Of a stretch of DNA of 64,000 nucleotides, positions 30,724-45,238 are shown one piece after another (positions within the stretch are counted from its first letter, which is position 1; each line of letters begins with the position of its first letter). The notes below the pieces were generated by a model that worked only from the letters and a program-made list of their open reading frames with translations, ran no database searches and was not told the DNA's origin. The position numbers were made by a program, and so were the translations under genes. Source of the DNA: Bombus terrestris (Eukaryota > Arthropoda > Insecta > Hymenoptera > Apidae); the NCBI RefSeq assembly GCF_910591885.1, contig NC_063277.1:4216001-4280000 (forward strand). The letters run 5' to 3'.

Positions 30724-30745
30724 CGTTATATATGTAATACTATAT
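30701..30745 (+). repeat. 45-bp insertion of aberrant half units
   Basis: Between ATTGTAATACTATAT and AACGTTACACGTTG the related copies have nothing. Here 45 bases, three half-unit lengths, are inserted. The pieces look like scrambled 15-mers (ACTGTTATATATGTA, ACAGTATACGTTATA, TATGTAATACTATAT). The last equals a normal left half apart from its first bases. A template-switch event during replication is one explanation (inference). Confidence 0.82.
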
Positions 30746-30917
30746 AACGTTACACGTTGTATGGTAATAGTATATGACGTTATACGTTATTACGTAATAC
30801 TATATAACGATACGCGTTGTATGGTAATAGTATATAACGTTATACGTTACAACGTAATACTATTTAACGTTATGCGTTATAACGTAATACTATATAACGT
30901 TATATGTTTTAACGTAA

Positions 30918-30935
30918 TACTACATGTATGGTAAT
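30918..30935 (+). repeat. 43-bp deletion scar
   Basis: The normal sequence ACTACATAACGTTAAACG and the following monomer are missing, so ACTACAT is joined directly to GTATGGTAATAG. Comparison with 24,121-24,183 gives a loss of 43 bp. With the 45-bp insertion upstream it explains the +2 change in spacing between junction monomers 30037 and 31178 (1,141 instead of 1,139). Confidence 0.85.
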
Positions 30936-33900
30936 AGTATATGACGTTATGCGCTATTACGTAATACTATATAACGTTACTCGTTATATCGTAATAGTAT
31001 ATAACGTTATACGTCATAACGTAATACTATATAACGTCATACGTTACAACGTAATACTATATAACGTTACATATTTTAACTTAATTCTACATAACGTTAA
31101 ACGTTATAACGTCATACTATATAACGTTATATGTTTTAACGTAGTACTACATAAGGTTAAACGTTATAACGTCATACTATTAACGTTCCACGTTGTATGA
31201 TAATAGTATATGATGTTATACGTTATAACGTAATACTATATAACGAAACACGTTATATTGTAATACTATATAACGTTACACGTCGTATGGTGAAAGTATA
31301 TGACGTTATACGTTATTACGTAATACTATATAACGTTACACGTTATATCGTAATAGTATATAACGTTATACGTCATAACGTAATACTATATAACGTCATA
31401 CGTTACAACGTAATACTATATAACGTTACACGTCGTATGGGAATAGTATATGATGCTATACGTTATTACGTAATACTATATAACGTTACACGTTATATCG
31501 TAATAGTATATTACGTTATACGTCATAACGTAATACTATATAACGTCATACGTTACAGAGTAATACTATATAACGTTACACGTCGTATGGGAATAGTATA
31601 TGACGTTATACGTTATTACGTAATACTATATAACGTCATACGTTACAACGTAATACTATATAACGTTACACATTGTATGATAATAGTATATGATGTTATA
31701 CGTTATAACGTAATACTATATAACGAAAAACGTTATATCGTAATACTATATAACGTTACACATTGTATGGTAATAGTCTATGACGTTATACGTTATTACG
31801 TAATATTATATAACGTTACACGTTATATTGTAATACTATATAACGTTACACGTTGTATGGTAATAGTATATGACGTTATACGTTATTACGTAATACTATA
31901 TAACGATACGCGGTGTATGGTAATAGTATATAACGTTATACGTTACAACGTAATACTATTTAACGTTATGCGTTATAACGTAATACTATATAACGTTATA
32001 TGTTTTAACGTAATACTACATAACGTTAAACGTTATAACGTCATACTATATAACGTTACACGTTGTATGGTAATAGTATATGACGTTATGCGTTATAACG
32101 TCATACTATATAACGTTACACGTTATATAGTAATAGTATATAACGTTATACGTTACAACGTAATACTATTTAACGTTATACGTTATTACGTCATACTATA
32201 TAACGTTACACGTTGTATGGTAATAATATTTGACGTTATACGTTACTACGTAATACTATATAACGTTACACGTTATATCGTAATAGTATATAACGTTACA
32301 CGTTGTATGGTAATAGTATATATCGTTATACGTTACAACGTAATACTATGTAACGCTATACGTTATAACGTAATACCATATAATGTTATATGTTTTATCG
32401 TAATACTACATAACGTTAAACGTTATAGCGTCATACTATTAACGTTACACGTTGTATGGTAACAGTATATGACGTTATACGTTATAACGTAACACTATTT
32501 AACGTTATACGTTATATCGTAATACTACATAACGTTACACGTTGTATAGTAATAGTATATAACGTCATAAGTTACAACGTAATACTATATAACGTTACTT
32601 GTTGTATGGTAATAGTATATAACGTTATACGTTACAACGTAATACTATTTAACGTTATACGTTATAACGTAATACTATATATCGTTATATGTTTTATCGT
32701 AATACTACATAACGTTAAACGTTATAACGTCATACTATATAACGTTACACGTTGTATGGTAATAGTATTTGACGTTATACGTTATAACGTAATACTATAT
32801 AACGTTACACGTTATAACGTAATACTATATAACGTTACACGTTATATCGTAATACTATATAACGTTACACGTTGTATAGTAGTAGTATATAACGTTATAC
32901 GTTATAACGTAATACTGTATAACGCTATACGATATAACGTAATACCATATAACGTTATATGTTTTATCGTAATACTACATGACGTTAACCGTTATAACGT
33001 CATACTATTAACGTTACACGTTGTATGATAATAGTATATGATGTTATACGTTATAACGTAATACTATATAACGAAACACGTTATATCGTAATACGATATA
33101 ACGTTACACATTGTATGGTAATAGTCTATGACGTTATACGTTACTACGTATTACTATATAACGTTGCACGTTATATCGTAATAGTATATAACGTTATACG
33201 TTATAACGTAATACTATATAACGTTACACGTTGTATGGTAATAGTATATAACGTCATAAGTTAAAACGTAATACTATATAACGTTACACGTTGTATGGTA
33301 ATAGTATATAACGTTATACGTTACAACGTAATACTTTTTAACGTTATACGTTATAACGTAATACTATATAACGTTATATGTTTTAACGTAATACTACATA
33401 ACGTTAAACGTTATAACGTCATACTATATAACGTTACACGTTGTATGGTAATAGTATATGACGTTACACGTTATATCGTAATAGTATATGACGTTATACG
33501 TTATAACGTAATACTATATAACGTTATATGTTTTAACGTAATACTACATAACGTTATATGTTTTAACGTAATACTACATAACGTTAAACGTTATAACGTC
33601 ATACTATATAACGTTACACGTTGTATGGTAATAGTATATAACGTTATACGTTACAACGTAATAGTATTTAACGTTATACGTTATAACGTAATACTATATA
33701 ACGTTATATGTTTTAACGTAATACTACATAACGTTAAACGTTATAACGTCATACTATATAACGTTACACGTTGTATGGTAATAGTATATAACGTTATACG
33801 TTACTACGTAATACTATATAACGTTAAACGTTATAACGTCATACTATATAACGTTACACGTAGTATGGTAATAGTATATGACGTTATACGTTATAACGTA

Positions 33901-34584
33901 ATACTATATAACGTTACACGATATATCGTAATAGTATATGACGTTATACGTTATAACGTAATAATATATAACGTTATATGTTTTAACGTAATACTACATA
34001 ACGTTAAACGTTATAACGTCATACTATATAACGTTACACGTTGTATGGTAATAGTATATGACGTTATACGTTATAACGTAATGCTATATAACGTTACACG
34101 TAGTATGGTAATAGTATATGACGTTATACGTTATTACGTAATACTATATAACGTTACACGTTATATTGTAATACTATATAACGTTACACGTTGTATGGTA
34201 ATAGTATATGACGTTATACGTTATTACGTAATACTATATAACGATACGCGTTGTATGGTAATAGTATATGACGTTACACGTTATATCGTAATAGTATATA
34301 ACGTTATACGTTATAACGTATTACTATATAACGTTATATGTTTTAACGTAATACTACATAACGTTAAACGTTATAACGTCATACTATATAACGTTACACA
34401 TTGTATGGTAATAGTCTATGACGTTATACGTTACTACGTAATACTATATAACGTTGCACGTTATATCGTAATAGTATATAACGTTATACGTTATAACGTA
34501 ATACTATATAACGTTACACGTTGTATGGTAATAGTATATAACGTCATAAGTTAAAACGTAATACTATATAACGTTACACGTTGT

Positions 34585-37500
34585 ATGGTAATAGTATATA
34601 ACGTTATACGTTACAACGTAATACTATTTAACGTTAACGTTATAACGTAATACTATATAACGTTATATGTTTTAACGTAATACTACATAACGTTAAACGT
34701 TATAACGTCATACTATATAACGTTACACGTTGTATGGTAGTAGTATATGACGTTATACGTTATAACGTAATACTATATAACGTTACACGTAGTATGGTAA
34801 TAGTATATGACGTTATACGTTATAACGTAATACTATATAACGTTACACGATATATCGTAGTAGTATATGACGTTATACGTTATAACGTAATACTATATAA
34901 CGTTATATGTTTTAACGTAATACTACATAACGTTAAACGTTATAACGTCATACTATATAACGTTACACGTTGTATGGTAATAGTATATGACGTTATACGT
35001 TATAACGCAATGCTATATAACGTTACACGTAGTATGGTAATAGTATATCACGTTATATGTTATAACGTAATACTATATAACGTTACACGATATATCGTAA
35101 TAGTATATAACGTTATACGTTATAACGTAATACTATATAACGTTATATGTTTTAACGTAATACTACATAACGTTAAACGTTATAACGTCATACTATATAA
35201 CGTTACACGTTGTATGGTAATAGTATATGACGTTACATGTTATATCGTAATAGTATATAACGTTATACGTTTTAACGTATTACTATATAACGTTATATGT
35301 TTTAACGTAATACTACATAACGTTAAACGTTATAACGTCATACTATATAACGATACACGTTGTATGGTAATAGTATATGACGTTACACGTTATATCGTAA
35401 TATTATATAACGTTATACGTTATAACGTATTACTATATAACGTTATATGTTTTAACGTAATACTACATAACGTTAAACGTTATAACGTCACACTATATAA
35501 CGACACACGTTTCATGGTAATAGTATATGACGTTATACGCCATTACGTAATACTATATAACGTTACACATTATATCGTAATACTATATAACGTTACACGT
35601 TGTATGGTAATAGTATATAACATCATAAGTTACAACGTAATACTATATAACGTTACACGTTGTATGGTAATAGTATATAACGTTATACGTTACAACGTAA
35701 TACTATTTAACGTTATACGTTATAACGTAATACTTTATATCGTTATATGTTTTAACGTAATACTACATAACGTTAAACGTTATAACGTCATACTATATAA
35801 CGTTACACGTTGTATGGTAATAGTATTTGACGTTATACGTTATTACGTAATACTATATAACGTTACACGTTATATCGTAATACTATATATCGTTACACGT
35901 TGTATGGTAAAAGTATATGACGTTATACGTTATAAAGTAATACTATATAACGTCATACGTTACAACGTAATACTATATAACGTTACACGTTGTATGGTAA
36001 TAGCATATGACGTTACACGTAATATCGTAATACTATATAACGTTACACGTTGTATACTAGTAGTATATAACGTTATACGTTATAACGTAATACTGTATAA
36101 CGCTATACGATATAACGTAATACCATATAACGTTATATGTTTTAGCGTAATACTACAATGACGTTAAACGTTATAACGTCATACTATTAACATCACAAAT
36201 TGTATGATAATAGTATATGATGTTATACGATATAACGTAATACTATATAACGAAACACGTTATAGCGAAATACTATATAACGTTACACGTTGTATGGTAA
36301 TAGTATATGACGTTACACGTTATATCGTAATAGTATATGTCGTTATACGTTATAACGTATTACTATATAACGTTATATGTCTTAACGTAATACTACATAA
36401 CGTTAAACACTATAACGTCACACTATATAACGATACACGTTGTATGGTAATAGTATATGACGTTATACGTCATTAGGTAATACTATATAACGTTACACAT
36501 TATATCGTAATACTATATAACGTTACACGTTGTATGGTAATAGTATATGACGTTACACGTTACAACGTAATACTATTTAACGTTATACGTTATAACGTAA
36601 TACTATATATCGTTACACCTAGTATGGTAATAGTATATGACGTTATACGTTATAACGTAATGCTATATAACGTTACACAATATATCGTAATAGTATATAG
36701 CGTTATACGTTATAACGTAATACTATATAACGTTATATGTTTTAACGTAATACTACATAACGTTAAACGTTATAACGTCATACTATATGAAGTTACACGT
36801 TGTATGGTAATAGTATATAAAGTTATACGTTACAACGTAATACTATTTAACGTTATACATTATAACGTAATACTATATAACGTTACATATTTTAACTTAA
36901 TTCTACATAACGTTAAACGTTATAACGTCATACTATATAACGTTATATGTTTTAACGTAATACTACATAAGGTTAAACGTTATAACGTCATTCTATTAAC
37001 GTTGCACGTTGTATAGTAGTAGTATATAACGTTATACGTTATAACGTGATACTGTATAACGCTATACGATATAACGTAATACCATATAACGTTATATGTT
37101 TTATCGTAATACTACATGACGTTAAACGTTATAACGTCATACTATGAACGTTACACGTTGTATGGTAATAGTATATAAAGTTATACGTTACAGCGTAATA
37201 CTATCTAACGTTATACGTTATAACGTAATACTACAGAACGTTAAACGTTATAACGTAATACTATATAACGATACACGTTGTATGGTAATAGTATATAACG
37301 TTATACGTTACAACGTAATACTATTTAACGTTATACGTTATAACGTAATACTATATAACGTTACATATTTTAACTTAATTCTACATAACGTTAAACGTTA
37401 TAACGTCATACTATATAACGTTATATGTTTTAACGTAATACTACATAACGTTAAACGTTATAACGTCATGCTATATAACGATACACGTTGTATGGTAATA

Positions 37501-39261
37501 GTATATGACGTTACACGTTATATCGTAATAGTATATAACGTTATACGTTATAACGTATTACTATATAACGTTTTATGTTTTAACGTAATACTACATAACG
37601 TTAAACGTTATAACGTCATACTATATAACGTTACACATTGTATGGTAATAGTCTATGGCGTTATACGTTACTACGTAATACTATATAACGTTGCACGTTA
37701 TATCGTAATAGTATATAACGTTATACGTTATAACGTAATACTATATAACGTTACACGTTGTATGGTAATAGGATATAACGTCATAAGTTAAAACGTAATA
37801 CTATATAACGTTACACGTTGTATGGTAATAGTATATAACGTTATACGTTACAACGTAATACTATTTAACGTTATACGTTATAACGTAATACTATTTAACG
37901 CTATATGTTTTAACGTAATACTACATAACGTTAAACGTTATAACGTCATACTATATAACGTTACACGTTGTATGGTAATAGTATATGACGTTATACGTTA
38001 TAACGTAATACTATATAATGTTACACGTAGTATGGTAATAGTATATGACGTTATACGTTATAACGCAATGCTATATAACGTTACACGTAGTATGGTAATA
38101 GTATATGACGTTATACGTTATAACGTAATACTATATAACGTTACACGATATATCGTAATAGTATATAACGTTATACGTTATAACGTAGCACTATATAACG
38201 TTACAAGTTATATCGTAATAGTATATAACGTTATACGTTACAACGTAATACTACATAACGTTAAACGTTATATCGTCATACTATATATCGTTACACGTTG
38301 TATGGTAATAGTATTTGACGTTATACGTTATTGCGTAATACTATATAACGTTACACGTTATAACGTAATACTATACAACGTTACACGTTATATCGTAATA
38401 CTATATAACGTTACACGTTGTATAGTAGTAGTATATAACGTTACACATTGTATGGTAATAGTGTATAACGTCATAAGTTACAACGTAATACTATATAACG
38501 TTACACGTTGTATAGTAATAGTATACAACGTTATACGTTACAACGTAATACTATTTAACGTTATACGTTATATCGTTATACTATATAACGTTACACGTTA
38601 TATCGAAATACTATATAACGTTACTTATTGTATGGTAATAGTCTACGACGTTATACGTTATTACGTAATACTATATAACGTTTCACGTTATATTGTAATA
38701 CTATATAACGTTACACATTGTATGGTAATAGTCTATGACGTTATACGTTATTACCTAATACTATATAACGTTACACGTTATAACGTAATACTATACAACG
38801 TTACACGTTATATCGTAATACTATATAACGTTACACGTTGTATAGTAGTAGTATATAACGTTACACATTGTATGGTAATAGTATATAACGTCATACGTTA
38901 CAACGTAATACTATATAATGTCACACGTTGTATGGTAATAGTATATAAAGTTATACGTTACAACGTAATACTATATAACGTTACACGTTATATTGTAATA
39001 CTATATAACGTTACACGTTGTATGGTAATAGTATATGACGTTATACGTTATTACGTAATACTATATAACGTTACGCGTTGTATGGTAATAGTATATAATG
39101 TTATACGTTACAACGTAATACTATTTAACGTTATACGTTAGAACGTAATACTATATAACGTTATATGTTTTAACGTAATAGTACATAACGTTAAACGTTA
39201 TAACGCCATACTATATAACGTTACACGTTATATTGTAATACTATATAACGCTACATGTTGT
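34585..39261 (+). repeat. Large higher-order unit M, copy 1 (4,677 bp)
   Basis: It is repeated from 39262 at an offset of 4,677-4,678. It begins with a cassette that has a private 1-bp deletion (AACGTTAACG at about 34631-34640). It includes a +1 variant (ACTACAATGACG, about 36151-36162), junction monomers at 36185, 36994 and 37143, and a right part rich in CACGTTATAACG, ATACAACG and GTAGTAGTATAT monomers. Confidence 0.92.
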
Positions 39262-42200
39262 ATGGTAATAGTATATAACGTTATACGTTACAACGTAATA
39301 CTATTTAACGTCATACGTTATAACGTAATGCTATATAACGTTATATGTTTTAACGTAATACTACATAACGTTAAACGTTATAACGTCATACTATATAACG
39401 TTACACGTTGTATGGTAGTAGTATATGACGTTATACGTTATAACGTAATACTATATAACGTTACACGTAGTATGGTAATAGTATATGACGTTATACGTTA
39501 TAACGTAATACTATATAACGTTACACGATATATCGTAGTAGTATATGACGTTATACGTTATAACGTAATACTATATAACGTTATATGTTTTAACGTAATA
39601 CTACATAACGTTAAACGTTATAACGTCATACTATATAACGTTACACGTTGTATGGTAATAGTATATGACGTTATACGTTATAACGCAATGCTATATAACG
39701 TTACACGTAGTATGGTAATAGTATATCACGTTATACGTTATAACGTAATACTATATAACGTTACACGATATATCGTAATAGTATATAACGTTATACGTTA
39801 TAACGTAATACTATATAACGTTATATGTTTTAACGTAATACTACATAACGTTAAACGTTATAACGTCATACTATATAACGTTACACGTTGTATGGTAATA
39901 GTATATGACGTTACATGTTATATCGTAATAGTATATAACGTTATACGTTTTAACGTATTACTATATAACGTTATATGTTTTAACGTAATACTACATAACG
40001 TTAAACGTTATAACGTCATACTATATAACGATACACGTTGTATGGTAATAGTATATGACGTTACACGTTATATCGTAATATTATATAACGTTATACGTTA
40101 TAACGTATTACTATATAACGTTATATGTTTTAACGTAATACTACATAACGTTAAACGTTATAACGTCACACTATATAACGACACACGTTTCATGGTAATA
40201 GTATATGACGTTATACGCCATTACGTAATACTATATAACGTTACACATTATATCGTAATACTATATAACGTTACACGTTGTATGGTAATAGTATATAACA
40301 TCATAAGTTACAACGTAATACTATATAACGTTACACGTTGTATGGTAATAGTATATAACGTTATACGTTACAACGTAATACTATTTAACGTTATACGTTA
40401 TAACGTAATACTTTATATCGTTATATGTTTTAAGGTAATACTACATAACGTTAAACGTTATAACGTCATACTATATAACGTTACACGTTGTATGGTAATA
40501 GTATTTGACGTTATACGTTATTACGTAATACTATATAACGTTACACGTTATATCGTAATACTATATATCGTTACACGTTGTATGGTAAAAGTATATGACG
40601 TTATACGTTATAAAGTAATACTATATAACGTCATACGTTACAACGTAATACTATATAACGTTACACGTTGTATGGTAATAGCATATGACGTTACACGTAA
40701 TATCGTAATACTATATAACGTTACACGTTGTATACTAGTAGTATATAACGTTATACGTTAGAACGTAATACTGTATAACGCTATACGATATAACGTAATA
40801 CCATATAACGTTATATGTTTTAGCGTAATACTACAATGACGTTAAACGTTATAACGTCATACTATTAACATCACAAATTGTATGATAATAGTATATGATG
40901 TTATACGATATAACGTAATACTATATAACGAAACACGTTATAGCGAAATACTATATAACGTTACACGTTGTATGGTAATAGTATATGACGTTACACGTTA
41001 TATCGTAATAGTATATGTCGTTATACGTTATAACGTATTACTATATAACGTTATATGTCTTAACGTAATACTACATAACGTTAAACACTATAACGTCACA
41101 CTATATAACGATACACGTTGTATGGTAATAGTATATGACGTTATACGTCATTAGGTAATACTATATAACGTTACACATTATATCGTAATACTATATAACG
41201 TTACACGTTGTATGGTAATAGTATATGACGTTACACGTTACAACGTAATACTATTTAACGTTATACGTTATAACGTAATACTATATATCGTTACACCTAG
41301 TATGGTAATAGTATATGACGTTATACGTTATAACGTAATGCTATATAACGTTACACAATATATCGTAATAGTATATAGCGTTATACGTTATAACGTAATA
41401 CTATATAACGTTATATGTTTTAACGTAATACTACATAACGTTAAACGTTATAACGTCATACTATATGAAGTTACACGTTGTATGGTAATAGTATATAAAG
41501 TTATACGTTACAACGTAATACTATTTAACGTTATACATTATAACGTAATACTATATAACGTTACATATTTTAACTTAATTCTACATAACGTTAAACGTTA
41601 TAACGTCATACTATATAACGTTATATGTTTTAACGTAATACTACATAAGGTTAAACGTTATAACGTCATTCTATTAACGTTGCACGTTGTATAGTAGTAG
41701 TATATAACGTTATACGTTACAGCGTAATACTATCTAACGTTATACGTTATAACGTAATACTACAGAACGTTAAACGTTATAACGTAATACTATATAACGA
41801 TACACGTTGTATGGTAATAGTATATAACGTTATACGTTACAACGTAATACTATTTAACGTTATACGTTATAACGTAATACTATATAACGTTACATATTTT
41901 AACTTAATTCTACATAACGTTAAACGTTATAACGTCATACTATATAACGTTATATGTTTTAACGTAATACTACATAACGTTAAACGTTATAACGTCATGC
42001 TATATAACGATACACGTTTTATGGTAATAGTATATGACGTTACACGTTATATCGTAATAGTATATAACGTTATACGTTATAACGTATTACTATATAACGT
42101 TTTATGTTTTAACGTAATACTACATAACGTTAAACGTTATAACGTCATACTATATAACGTTACACATTGTATGGTAATAGTCTATGGCGTTATACGTTAC

Positions 42201-43970
42201 TACGTAATACTATATAACGTTGCACGTTATATCGTAATAGTATATAACGTTATACGTTATAACGTAATATTATATAACGTTACACGTTGTATGGTAATAG
42301 GATATAACGTCATAAGTTAAAACGTAATACTATATAACGTTACACGTTGTATGGTAATAGTATATAACGTTATACGTTACAACGTAATACTATTTAACGT
42401 TATACGTTATAACGTAATACTATTTAACGCTATATGTTTTAACGTAATACTACATAACGTTAAACGTTATAACGTCATACTATATAACGTTACACGTTGT
42501 ATGGTAATAGTATATGACGTTATACGTTATAACGTAATACTATATAATGTTACACGTAGTATGGTAATAGTATATGACGTTATACGTTATAACGCAATGC
42601 TATATAACGTTACACGTAGTATGGTAATAGTATATGACGTTATACGTTATAACGTAATACTATATAACGTTACACGATATATCGTAATAGTATATAACGT
42701 TATACGTTATAACGTAACACTATATAACGTTACAAGTTATATCGTAATAGTATATAACGTTATACGTTACAACGTAATACTACATAACGTTAAACGTTAT
42801 ATCGTCATACTATATAACGTTACACGTTGTATGGTAATAGTATTTGACGTTATACGTTATTGCGTAATACTATATAACGTTACACGTTATAACGTAATAC
42901 TATACAACGTTACACGTTATATCGTAATACTATATAACGTTACACGTTGTATAGTAGTAGTATATAACGTTACACATTGTATGGTAATAGTGTATAACGT
43001 CATAAGTTACAACGTAATACTATATAACGTTACACGTTGTATAGTAATAGTATACAACGTTATACGTTACAACGTAATACTATTTAACGTTATACGTTAT
43101 ATCGTAATACTATATAACGTTACACGTTATATCGAAATACTATATAACGTTACTTATTGTATGGTAATAGTCTATGACGTTATACGTTATTACGTAATAC
43201 TATATAACGTTTCACGTTATATTGTAATACTATATAACGTTACACATTGTATGGTAATAGTCTATGACGTTATACGTTATTACCTAATACTATATAACGT
43301 TACACGTTATAACGTAATACTATACAACGTTACACGTTATATCGTAATACTATATAACGTTACACGTTGTATAGTAGTAGTATATAACGTTACACATTGT
43401 ATGGTAATAGTATATAACGTCATACGTTACAACGTAATACTATATAATGTCACACGTTGTATGGTAATCGTATATAACGGTATACGTTACAACGTAATAC
43501 TATTTAACGTTAAACATTATAACGTAATACTATATAACGTTACAAGTTATATCGTAATAGTATATAACGTTATACGTTATAACGTAATACTATATAACGT
43601 CATACGTTACAACGTAATACTATATAACGTTACACGTTGTATGGTAATAGTATATAAAGTTATACGTTACAACGTAATACTATATAACGTTACACGTTAT
43701 ATTGTAATACTATATAACGTTACACGTTGTATGGTAATAGTATATGACGTTATACGTTATTACGTAATACTATATAACGTTACGCGTTGTATGGTAATAG
43801 TATATAATGTTATACGTTACAACGTAATACTATTTAACGTTATACGTTAGAACGTAATACTATATAACGTTATATGTTTTAACGTAATAGTACATAACGT
43901 TAAACGTTATAACGCCATACTATATAACGTTACACGTTATATTGTAATACTATATAACGCTACATGTTGT
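39262..43970 (+). repeat. Large higher-order unit M, copy 2 (4,709 bp)
   Basis: Tandem copy of 34585-39261. It lacks 149 bp near 41,720 (copy 1 positions about 37,043-37,191, which hold the TATGAACG junction monomer). It gains 180 bp at 43461-43640 (six monomers including GTAATCGTATATAACGG). Its +1 variant recurs near 40,829-40,840 and junction monomers at 40863 and 41672. Elsewhere it is almost unchanged. Confidence 0.92.
43461..43640 (+). repeat. 180-bp (six-monomer) insertion in unit M copy 2
   Basis: This block separates sequence that is contiguous at about 38,931 in copy 1. It starts with the rare monomer ATGGTAATCGTATATAACGG, which otherwise appears only near 53,080, 54,140, 58,880 and 59,080. 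It may therefore be related to the right-hand part of the array rather than to its neighbours. Confidence 0.8.
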
Positions 43971-44115
43971 ATGGTAATAGTATATAACGTTATACGTTAC
44001 AACGTAATACTATTTAACGTCATACGTTATAACGTAATGCTATATAACGTTATATGTTTTAACGTAATACTACATAACGTTAAACGTTATAACGTCATAC
44101 TATATAACGTTGCAC
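43971..44115 (+). repeat. Start of a third M copy
   Basis: This matches 39262-39406 (offset 4,709), including the TATTTAACGTCATACG and GTAATGCTATAT variants. It then breaks off at TTGCACCTTGT. It suggests that unit M was present in at least three tandem copies and the third was truncated or replaced. Confidence 0.82.
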
Positions 44116-45238
44116 CTTGTATGGTAATAGTATATGACGTTATACGTTATAACATAATACTATATAACGTTACACGTTATATCGTAATAGTATATAACGT
44201 TACACGTTGTATGGTTATAGTATATAACGTCATAAGTTACAAGGTAATACTATATAACGTTACACATTATATCGTAATACTATATATCGTAACACGTTGT
44301 ATGGTGATAGTATTTAACGTCATAAGTTACAAGGTAATACTATATAACGTTACGTGTTGTATGGTAATAGTATATAACGTTAAACGTTACAACGTAATAC
44401 TATGTAACGCTATACGTTATAACGTAATACCATATAATGTTATATGTTTTAACGTAATACTACATAACGTTAAACGTTATAGCGTCATACTATTAACGTT
44501 ACACGTTGTATGGTAATAGTATATGACGTTATACGTTATAACGTAACACTATTTAACATTATACGTTTTAACGTAATACTATATAACGTTACACGTTGTA
44601 TGGTTATAGTATATAACGTCATAAGTTACAAGGTAATACTATATAACGTTACATGTTGTATGGTAATAGTATATAACGTTATACCTTACAACGTAATACT
44701 ATTTAACGTCATACGTTATAACGTAATACCATATAATGTTATATGTTTTAACGTAATACTACATAACGTTAAACGTTATAGCGTCATACTATTAACGTTA
44801 CACGTTATATCGTAAGAGTATATAACGCTATACGTCATAACGTAATACTATATAACGTCATACGTTACAACGTGATACTATATAACGTTACACGTTGTAT
44901 GGTAATAGTATATAACGTTATACGATACAACGTAATACTATTTAACGATATACGTTATAACGTAATACTACATATCGTTACACGTTGTATGGTAATAGTA
45001 TATAACGTCATACGTTACAACGTAATACTATATAACGTTACACGTTGTATGGTAATAGCATATGACGTTACACGTAATATCGTAATACTATATAAAGTTA
45101 CACGTTGTATACTAGTAGTATATAACGCTATACGTTATAACGTAATACTGTATAACGCTATACGATATAACGTAATACCATATAACGTTATATGTTTTAT
45201 CGTGGTACTACATGACGTTAAACGTTATAACGTCATAC
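44116..45238 (+). repeat. Mosaic segment with a 299-bp tandem duplication
   Basis: About 44,292-44,500 is repeated at about 44,591-44,799 (offset 299, ten monomers minus one). Both copies end in a TTACACG-type junction monomer (44491 and 44790). Shared variants are GTTATAGTATAT or GTGATAG, GTTACAAGG, and TACCATATAATG. The copies differ at more positions than the multi-kb duplications do, so this duplication is probably older. Confidence 0.82.

Larger units (their letters stand above)
28448..34584 (+). repeat. Large higher-order unit L, copy 2
   Basis: Near-identical tandem copy of 21643-28447. Relative to copy 1 it lacks 300 bp (ten monomers) near 34,258, corresponding to about 27,511-27,810. 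It also carries the 45-bp insertion at 30701-30745 and a 43-bp deletion near 30,925. Other differences that I see are isolated substitutions, for example GTAATAGTATTTAACG near 33,660. Confidence 0.92.

Noticed and set aside
37571..37581. TTTTATGTTTT, an exact match to the budding-yeast ARS consensus (also at 42100-42110)
   Set aside because: A single AT-rich 11-mer variant shared by two copies of one duplication; the consensus is specific to Saccharomyces and chance matches are expected.
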